DNA of 11,790 bases from JANQLU01 sp964434955 (GTDB lineage Bacteria; Planctomycetota; Planctomycetia; Pirellulales; Pirellulaceae). How positions within the stretch are numbered: the stretch's first letter is position 1; every line of letters starts with the position of its first letter. The stretch is from contig CAYSXI010000165.1 in assembly GCA_964434955.1 (NCBI GenBank), positions 1 to 11,790 on the forward strand, written 5' to 3'. Shown in pieces: positions 6,915 through 11,790 of the stretch. The position numbers and the translations under genes were made by a program. The notes below the pieces were generated by a model, which was not told where the DNA came from, did no database searches, and was given only the letters and a program-made list of their open reading frames with translations.

Positions 6915-8765
6915 CTACTTGTTCTTACCGTTGACGACGTCGCGAGTGATGCGATGCAGCTTTTCCTGCCGGTCACCCAAACGCTTCAAGGCCGCGCGAA
7001 TATCCGGATCATTGGTTTGCCCAACGGGATCATCGGGATCTTCCAGTAGCCGCGCATAACGTTTGTGTCGTTTGTGAATTCGATGTTGCAAGCCGCGGAT
7101 CATTTTGATTTCGGCGATTTGATCCACCAGCGCCTGATCACCGGCTTCGCCGCCGCCACCTCCGCCACCTCCGCTATTGGACTCCAAGTCCTCTTGAGCT
7201 TTGACCAGGGCTTCAATCATGTAATCCAGGGTATCGATAATGTCCTCTTCGATTTCCTGGGTGATCTTGCCCACTTTGGCCGCTGATAGGCGACTCGAAA
7301 CCTGTGTCATATCCTCGGCCATGGATTCAACGGTTTCCGGGAACGCGATACTACTTCCATCCTCTCGCAACAGCATCAATGCTCGCTGCGCCATCATCGC
7401 GATCTCACGTTGTTCCGTTGCCATTTTGCCCGCGCGAATCTCAAAGTCCGGCCCCCGCTGCTCGGGAACCACTCGATCCAGCTTGCGGGTATTTTCGTAA
7501 ACGCGAATCTCTCGCTGGAGCATCTGCCGGAACCTGGCTTCCAACATGGCCAACATTCGACCGATCTCTTCTTCGCGAAGCTGCCGCAGAATTTCTTCGA
7601 GCGCCCGTTTGGCTTCAGCCAGTTCGCGCTCCGCTTCCCGCATGTCGTCAATCGACTGTTCACGTTTCGCCTTTTCAAGCTTCATTTGGGCGTCGCGCAT
7701 TTTCTGCTCGGCCGCCTCCAGCTTTTTCCGTACCGGATTGTCGTCTTCTTGCTGGGGTGGCTGATTCCCGGAGTCGCTCTCGCTGTCGCCTCCACCATCG
7801 CCACTTTTCCCTTTGCCCTTTCCAGACTTTCCGCCAGATTTCCCATCGGATTTTTTGCCGTCCGACTTCTTGCCGTCGGACTTACCATCTGACTTCTTCC
7901 CGTCAGATTTCTTCCCGTCCGATTTCTTCCCGTCAGACTTTTTCCCGTCTGATTTCTTGCCATCGGACTTCTTACCATCTGATTTTTTCCCGTCAGATTT
8001 TCCGTCCGACTTACCGTCCGAATCCGAATTTGAGTCGGAATCACTGGAGTCCGAATCACTTGACTCGGCCGACTGCATATCGTCGTTCAATCGTTTGGTT
8101 CGATCGGCGGTCTTCTTTTGCGTGTTCGCCAATCGTTTTTCATCAACCCCGCCTTCGGCTTGGCCTCGAATTCCTTTCTGGATTCGATAGATCCGGTTCA
8201 CTTCTTTGAGGTATTGCTTGTGCCTTTCGATCTCGCTGCGGACTCGTTCGCGCCGATTCTCGCTTTGCAAAAGCTTGAGAAGCGCTTCCAACTCCTTGAT
8301 GACTTCCGCTTGCCCTTCTTCCGCAAGCTGCAGTTGCCCCGAACCAACCAGCTGGCCAATCCTTTCCATCTGCTTGGCGGTCAGGTTTTCCTTCGAAAGC
8401 TCAAAAGCTCGTTTTAGCAGCTCCGATCGATCCGGGTTTTGAGCTTTTTCATATTCATGAAGCGTGAAAAGCTTCTCTTCCAGCAGCTTGTAATTTTTGG
8501 CAAGCGACTCTTGACCGAACTTGATCTTGTCCGATTCTTTTTCCTGCGGCTTCTTCTGATCCTGCTTCTTCCCGTCGTCCTGTTTCGCCGCTGACTTGGC
8601 TTTTTCCTGAACACCGAGTGCCGGCATCGCAGCAACGGAAAGGCCGACCGTCAAAGCCACGATCAGTCCGCAGGAGGCCGCGCGAACCAGGAATCCCTTG
8701 CCAAAATTCATGGGTTCGCTTCGCGAATCGTTTGAGCGATATTTCGAGAGCAATTTTGTAGTCAT
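6915..8765 (-). CDS. Secreted coiled-coil protein with a Ser-Asp / Lys-Ser-Asp-Gly low-complexity linker
   Basis: 616 residues from ATG 8765; AGGA at 8773-8776, overlapping the upstream stop, sits seven bases before it. Residues 1-50 look like a signal peptide with a long n-region (core GLIVALTVGLSVAAMPALG); an in-frame Met19 would give a shorter one. Next come a Lys/Gln-rich stretch (54-80), a helical coiled-coil segment (about 85-230), a low-complexity tract (about 233-333) of SD repeats then KSDGK repeats, and a second long charged helical region (about 343-530, e.g. EAERELAEAKRALEEILRQL). A Gly8 run at 532-539 leads to a C-terminal helical segment (541-616) ending near RLGDRQEKLHRITRDVV. 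No enzyme motif is present. The shape suggests an extended envelope scaffold of two rod-like segments joined by a flexible charged linker. I do not recognise a named family. It is nine bases or fewer from its upstream partner. Confidence 0.92.
   Translation of the reverse strand: MTTKLLSKYRSNDSRSEPMNFGKGFLVRAASCGLIVALTVGLSVAAMPALGVQEKAKSAAKQDDGKKQDQKKPQEKESDKIKFGQESLAKNYKLLEEKLFTLHEYEKAQNPDRSELLKRAFELSKENLTAKQMERIGQLVGSGQLQLAEEGQAEVIKELEALLKLLQSENRRERVRSEIERHKQYLKEVNRIYRIQKGIRGQAEGGVDEKRLANTQKKTADRTKRLNDDMQSAESSDSDSSDSDSNSDSDGKSDGKSDGKKSDGKKSDGKKSDGKKSDGKKSDGKKSDGKKSDGKSDGKKSDGKKSDGKSGGKSGKGKGKSGDGGGDSESDSGNQPPQQEDDNPVRKKLEAAEQKMRDAQMKLEKAKREQSIDDMREAERELAEAKRALEEILRQLREEEIGRMLAMLEARFRQMLQREIRVYENTRKLDRVVPEQRGPDFEIRAGKMATEQREIAMMAQRALMLLREDGSSIAFPETVESMAEDMTQVSSRLSAAKVGKITQEIEEDIIDTLDYMIEALVKAQEDLESNSGGGGGGGGEAGDQALVDQIAEIKMIRGLQHRIHKRHKRYARLLEDPDDPVGQTNDPDIRAALKRLGDRQEKLHRITRDVVNGKNK
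7767..8069 (-). repeat. Low-complexity repeat tract in a coding region: SD repeats, then KSDGK units
   Basis: On the coding strand this encodes residues about 233-333 of the coiled-coil protein. It starts with a Ser-Asp run (SSDSDSSDSDSNSDSD). About a dozen KSDG(K) units follow, mostly 15 bases long with some 12-base versions, centred on 7836-8015. A Gly/Lys/Ser-rich end and an acidic patch close it. Copies match in protein but differ at the third codon position (four Ser codons, several Gly codons). This suggests either old duplications or selection on the charge pattern. Expect length variation between strains. Confidence 0.9.
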
Positions 8766-8772
8766 CGATTTT

Positions 8773-8776
8773 TCCT
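8773..8776 (-). promoter_or_regulatory. Shine-Dalgarno site overlapping a stop codon
   Basis: AGGA overlaps the TAG stop of the 812-residue membrane protein (8775-8777) and stands seven bases before ATG 8765. It supports that start over the in-frame Met19 of the coiled-coil protein. Confidence 0.5.
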
Positions 8777-11213
8777 AATCGTCGATCAGTCCGTCGAAGG
8801 CTCGTTTCTCACGTTCCGACTTCGTTCGTTTTTGCAAAGCTTTTTGCTGGTCAAGAAATCGCTGAACGATCTCGATCAACTCGCTTTGGTTCTCGTATTT
8901 TAGCAGGATCGCAAGCAGTGAATTAACTTGGATCATGACATCATCTATCTGTTCGAGAGATTTTTCCGTCAAAAGTTCCGCCTGGGATTCCAAATTGGCT
9001 GCGCGATTGGTTTGAATCTCGACCAAAAGCCGCTCCAACTCGTTGATATTGCTGTCAAGCGATTTTAGATCCGCACGTCCTGGTTCGGCTTTCAGCTCAC
9101 CGACGATTTGCCGCATCGGTTGAACGATTTTCTTTTCAAGCCGGATCTTTCGATCTTCGGAATCAACTCGGTTATTGACCAACTGCATCCGAATATCATC
9201 GAAAGCGATCGCAACCCCCGACAATTCCTGAATGGATTTCTGAACCTGGAGAGTCGCACGCTGGGCATAGAGCAATCGCAATTCGCGAAGCTTGGCTGGA
9301 TCCATGTTGGTTTTGTCTCCAGGCTCATCGCCGGGCTCAACCACCCCAGAACTTCCGGAACGTTTTGCCTGTGTTTTCTCCAGGAACGTTCTCACGTCGC
9401 CAAGCTCTTCAAAGATCAACTCAAGACGCTTTCGTTGATTCACCTCACTCCTGTCCAGGATTCGCAATAGCTGCTCGGGAGCAACAACATCCAAAACAAA
9501 TTGATCTCCAATGCCGACATTACTGGGTCGCCCAGCAAGGTCAAATTTATCCTCGGCTTTCACGACCAATGTGATCCGGCTTTCCGGTTCGGTTGGCAAT
9601 GTAAACCCTTCGTCGGCTTGACGTTTTTCCCGAAAGTCGATCGCCGTTTCAATCTTCCCACGGCTGCCCGTGGCAAAGTTTTCTTCCAGTGGATCGGTGA
9701 CGCCCGTTTCGACTTCGACCCAAGTTCGTTTTGTTCCGTAGTCATCTTCGATCGAACCGCCAAAAGGAATTCGGACATCGGGAGTCACTGCGGAACCAAT
9801 GCCCAGCAAACGCGTCTCGACACGGGGAGCCTGATCCTCAATTGAGCCGATTGCGATTCGATGTGGGTCCTCGGCAATCACGCCATCGCGATCTTTGAGA
9901 ATGAAATCGAGACTGACGGCGTCTTCGAGTGATTTGAATTCAACGGAAAACGTATCGCCACCCTCAACGCTAATTCGCTGCATCTCGTTTGCATTTTTGT
10001 CAAACATGAAGACTTCATCCAAATCCTTATTGGATTGGCAGCGAATCGTGAACCGGGTTCCCTCAGGAAGCTGCATCCCGCTGGACCATTCGACGGTTCG
10101 GTCCGTCCAGCGACCAGAATCCTTGTCGATCATGTACTGCGGAAACTTGCACTCAACTTGAGTTCTTACAACGGTCGGAATGTCGACGACGGTCACATTA
10201 AACGGCCCGACTCGGTGATCCCCGCCGCGCAGTTCAAACTCCATATCGTTCAAGATGCCTTTGAATGGTTCCGTATCAAGCGTGTAAAGCTGGAAGCCAT
10301 TTCGCGGCGAACCGATTTTCTTCATCGCTTGTGTTCCACGCTGGCCATCCGACGTTCGATAAATGACACTACAAGTCGAAGGCACTTTGCGATCAGGGTT
10401 GCTGTCGTCGGCCGAAGCGGCTCGGACCAGCAAAGTCATACTGGCACCTTCCGCGATTCGAAGCTCACCGTCTTCAAATGGAATCGTCTGTCCGATCTCA
10501 TCGATATTTTCGATCGGGTTGTCACGATGGACTTTCGCACCGACAAGTTCAATCAAACTGCGACGCGGCCAGGGTTTCTTATCCAACAAGTAAACACGTT
10601 TGGCGCCCAACAAGAAATTTTCCGTATTGGCAAAAGCAAAAATTCCGATCGAGACCACCAGGAGCAATGCCGCGCAGGAACTAAACAGCAAGGGTCGTAA
10701 ATTGAAGACCTGCGAGACCTTCAGGTCCGAGATCTTGGTTTCGGCCATCCGCTGGGTCCGCCTCAACATCTCAGCGTCACCCGTTTCTTCCGAATCACCT
10801 TCCTGACTCGTCGTCGATCTTTCCTTCAATGCCGCAAACCGAGTTTTCTCATTGGCCTCGACGCTGGTAATCAAACTATCGTCAAGTTCTTTGAATCGTC
10901 GTTCCAGAATCAACGCCATGCTTCGATCGTGCATTTCCACGAAGGCGCGACGGACCACATACCGATACAGCAAGTAGAACAAGACACTTGCGATCACAAT
11001 CAACAGGAACGCGCGTGCCTGCCAAGGCAATTCGCTCATTCCAAAAAACACGGGCAAATAGTCGAGCGCAATTGCGACCCAAAAGGTAAGCCCCAACCAA
11101 GCCAGGGCGACGGCAATTCCTTCGACCCAGACGTACCCGCGAATGCGAGATCGAAGACTGGAGAGCAGCGAATCCACATGGGTCGAGTTGGTTTGTTCGT
11201 TCTGAGATTCCAT
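8775..11213 (-). CDS. Membrane protein with three predicted helices, large extracytoplasmic region and coiled-coil tail (DUF4175-like layout)
   Basis: 812 residues from ATG 11213. The frame extends to a TTG at 11273, but that lacks a ribosome site and adds a stretch unlike the rest. Hydrophobic helices lie at about 27-53, 66-88 and 174-196. Between the second and third is a soluble loop with RSMALILERRFKELDDSLIT. This layout, early paired helices then an 'LExRFxxLxDxLxT' loop, resembles DUF4175-type proteins; that is a memory-based match. Residues about 200-580 are beta-rich, including Ig-like patterns around GSIEDDYGTKRTWVEVE and VVKAEDKFDLAGRPSN, then VVAPEQLLRILDRSE. Residues about 585-812 are long charged helices, probably coiled coil. 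With three helices and a cytoplasmic N-terminus, the large part would face the periplasm. It is the first gene of the operon and the only obvious membrane anchor, so it probably docks the secreted partners. Close relatives that I recall sit near MoxR, DUF58 and VWA genes; none is in the window. Confidence 0.92.
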   Translation of the reverse strand: MESQNEQTNSTHVDSLLSSLRSRIRGYVWVEGIAVALAWLGLTFWVAIALDYLPVFFGMSELPWQARAFLLIVIASVLFYLLYRYVVRRAFVEMHDRSMALILERRFKELDDSLITSVEANEKTRFAALKERSTTSQEGDSEETGDAEMLRRTQRMAETKISDLKVSQVFNLRPLLFSSCAALLLVVSIGIFAFANTENFLLGAKRVYLLDKKPWPRRSLIELVGAKVHRDNPIENIDEIGQTIPFEDGELRIAEGASMTLLVRAASADDSNPDRKVPSTCSVIYRTSDGQRGTQAMKKIGSPRNGFQLYTLDTEPFKGILNDMEFELRGGDHRVGPFNVTVVDIPTVVRTQVECKFPQYMIDKDSGRWTDRTVEWSSGMQLPEGTRFTIRCQSNKDLDEVFMFDKNANEMQRISVEGGDTFSVEFKSLEDAVSLDFILKDRDGVIAEDPHRIAIGSIEDQAPRVETRLLGIGSAVTPDVRIPFGGSIEDDYGTKRTWVEVETGVTDPLEENFATGSRGKIETAIDFREKRQADEGFTLPTEPESRITLVVKAEDKFDLAGRPSNVGIGDQFVLDVVAPEQLLRILDRSEVNQRKRLELIFEELGDVRTFLEKTQAKRSGSSGVVEPGDEPGDKTNMDPAKLRELRLLYAQRATLQVQKSIQELSGVAIAFDDIRMQLVNNRVDSEDRKIRLEKKIVQPMRQIVGELKAEPGRADLKSLDSNINELERLLVEIQTNRAANLESQAELLTEKSLEQIDDVMIQVNSLLAILLKYENQSELIEIVQRFLDQQKALQKRTKSEREKRAFDGLIDD

Positions 11214-11264
11214 AGATTCCAAGCGGCAATCAGACGTAACGGCAAGAAAATGTTGTAACTCTTT

Positions 11265-11270
11265 ATTGTA
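11265..11270 (-). promoter_or_regulatory. Possible -10 element of the seven-gene operon
   Basis: Read on the minus strand this is TACAAT, close to TATAAT, about 52 bases upstream of ATG 11213. No convincing -35 hexamer is found at 16-18 bases further upstream. If real, the transcript would start near 11258, which would exclude the TTG at 11273 as a start codon. Confidence 0.25.
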
Positions 11271-11353
11271 CAAGATTTTCCGTAAATTTGACCTCGCGAA
11301 ACCGCTGGCGATGCCCGGTTTTCATTCGATTACGGCCGCTGAGAACGGTGTCA

Positions 11354-11369
11354 GGCTCAATATTGAACC
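11354..11369. promoter_or_regulatory. Palindrome, candidate operator
   Basis: GGCTCAATATTGAACC contains a perfect 10-base dyad (TCAATATTGA) and outer GG/CC pairs with one mismatch between. It lies about 140 bases upstream of the operon start. It could bind a dimeric regulator; no regulator gene is present in the window. Confidence 0.3.
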
Positions 11370-11411
11370 ATTCCGTCCCACCCGACCATTTCGATTAATC
11401 GCTTGCGGTCG

Positions 11412-11429
11412 CTCAATGCCACCATTGAG
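11412..11429. repeat. Inverted repeat with 7-base arms
   Basis: CTCAATG and CATTGAG are exact reverse complements separated by CCAC. The arms share CTCAAT/ATTGA with the palindrome 42 bases away. No T-run follows on either strand, so it is not an intrinsic terminator; an operator-like site is possible. Confidence 0.4.
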
Positions 11430-11450
11430 GTGACGAATTTCAAGGCATAA

Positions 11451-11594
11451 ATGAAACCACGCATTGAAAGTTTGGTTGCCGTGATTCTTTCAATCTGGCT
11501 GATGATTTCTGAACGAATTCAAGTTTTCGGCCGGAGCGTTTCAATTTTGTGTTTCAAATGGCACTTTGGTTTTTTCAATGGCCAATTCGATTAG
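11451..11594 (+). CDS. Doubtful 47-codon reading frame in the divergent intergenic region
   Basis: ATG at 11451, stop TAG at 11592-11594, with AAGG five bases before the ATG. The start MKPRIESLVAVILSIWLMI is basic then hydrophobic, like a small membrane or exported peptide. The rest (FKWHFGFFNGQF) is rich in aromatic residues. It covers one of the inverted repeats and ends 42 bases before the SGNH hydrolase. A frame this short can arise by chance; I recognise no family. Confidence 0.15.
   Translation: MKPRIESLVAVILSIWLMISERIQVFGRSVSILCFKWHFGFFNGQFD
11463..11494. repeat. Inverted repeat with 8-base arms
   Basis: ATTGAAAG (11463-11470) and CTTTCAAT (11487-11494) are exact reverse complements with a 16-base loop. 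They again contain the ATTGA/TCAAT element. The spacing between arm centres is 24 bases, which would suit two regulator sites better than a tight hairpin. Confidence 0.3.
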
Positions 11595-11627
11595 GATATC
11601 GATATTCCAAGATCCAAATCGTTCAAC

Positions 11628-11632
11628 GAGGA
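11628..11632 (+). promoter_or_regulatory. Shine-Dalgarno site of the SGNH hydrolase
   Basis: GAGGA lies four bases before ATG 11637 and supports this start. Confidence 0.55.
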
Positions 11633-11636
11633 AGTC

Positions 11637-11790
11637 ATGTCGAAATTCAAGAGCACGCCGTTCTATTTGCTGTTGATGCTGGGAACAATTTTCTGCAACC
11701 ATTCCAGCGGGCAGGACCAGACCGATCCGACTTCGAAAGAGCGAAAGAAAGTCCTGATTCTTGGGGACTCCATTTCGATGGGATACACGA
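11637..11790 (+). CDS. Secreted SGNH/GDSL-family hydrolase, N-terminal part only
   Basis: ATG at 11637, preceded by GAGGA at 11628-11632 with four bases between; 51 codons are visible before the edge. Residues about 8-24 are hydrophobic (FYLLLMLGTIFC), a signal peptide with likely cleavage near SSG-QD. The Cys20 context (TIFC) is a poor lipobox. The mature start reaches KKVLILGDSISMGY, the block I signature of SGNH/GDSL hydrolases, with the nucleophile Ser45 in GDSIS. Members are esterases, lipases or carbohydrate deacetylases; the blocks that would tell them apart lie beyond the window. It is transcribed away from the seven-gene operon, so any functional link would have to come from the shared upstream region. 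Confidence 0.85.
   Translation, partial: MSKFKSTPFYLLLMLGTIFCNHSSGQDQTDPTSKERKKVLILGDSISMGYT

Larger units (their letters stand above)
11214..11636. other. Divergent intergenic region
   Basis: This 423-base region separates the minus-strand operon from the plus-strand hydrolase. It should hold both promoters. I see a possible -10 for the operon, three inverted repeats built on TCAAT/ATTGA, several further TTTCAAT or TTCAAT copies towards the hydrolase, and one doubtful small frame. No tRNA, terminator or riboswitch was recognised. It is visibly more AT-rich near 11520-11620. Confidence 0.6.

Noticed and set aside
7836..8015. Regular short repeats that might suggest a CRISPR array
   Set aside because: Units are 12-15 bases, contiguous, without spacers, and in frame with a long protein.
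7813..8190. Plus-strand frame with regular FPSDF repeats
   Set aside because: It is the reverse-strand image of the KSDGK tract; the regularity follows from the 15-base unit, not from its own coding role.
7304..8209. A 301-codon plus-strand reading frame
   Set aside because: It lies antisense inside the coiled-coil protein gene; its Ser/Arg-rich product and lack of any domain mark it as a shadow of the repeat-rich coding strand.
11412..11429. Intrinsic terminator
   Set aside because: The stem is AT-containing and short, and no T-run follows on either strand; it also lies between divergent genes where no transcript ends.

Overview
The window looks like part of a Planctomycetota chromosome, probably of the Pirellulales type. 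This is inferred from protein style, not from a marker gene: long secreted proteins, an NPCBM-like module, degenerate trypsin/PDZ proteins, a large membrane protein with a coiled-coil tail, and a secreted SGNH hydrolase. No rRNA, tRNA, CRISPR array, insertion sequence or phage gene was seen.

Positions 1-11213 form one tightly packed minus-strand operon of seven genes, read from right to left. They are a three-helix membrane protein with a large extracytoplasmic part and coiled-coil tail (8775-11213), a secreted coiled-coil protein with a Ser-Asp and Lys-Ser-Asp-Gly low-complexity tract (6915-8765), a secreted helical/TPR-like protein (5873-6901), a secreted protein with about four small beta repeats and a C-terminal NPCBM-like domain (4572-5867), and three consecutive HtrA-like trypsin/PDZ proteins (2842-4575, 1796-2845, 1-1766). 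Gaps are 29 nt or less, and two junctions are 4-nt start/stop overlaps (GTGA and ATGA), so co-transcription and translational coupling are likely. The last gene runs off the left edge.

The most notable content is the protease trio. Only the first member keeps the His-Asp-Ser triad. The next two keep the fold signatures and PDZ domains but have lost all three catalytic residues, with different replacements in each. The last one also continues into an alpha/beta-hydrolase domain with an intact GxSxG nucleophile elbow. One active HtrA-like protease beside two pseudoproteases recalls the MamE/MamO pair of magnetosome operons in principle, but nothing else here points to magnetosomes. My inference is an envelope-associated assembly in which the membrane and coiled-coil proteins scaffold and the pseudoproteases regulate or recruit. 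The substrate is unknown.

Positions 11214-11636 are a divergent intergenic region with several TCAAT/ATTGA dyads and one doubtful 47-codon frame. A plus-strand SGNH/GDSL-type hydrolase begins at 11637 and is cut by the right edge.
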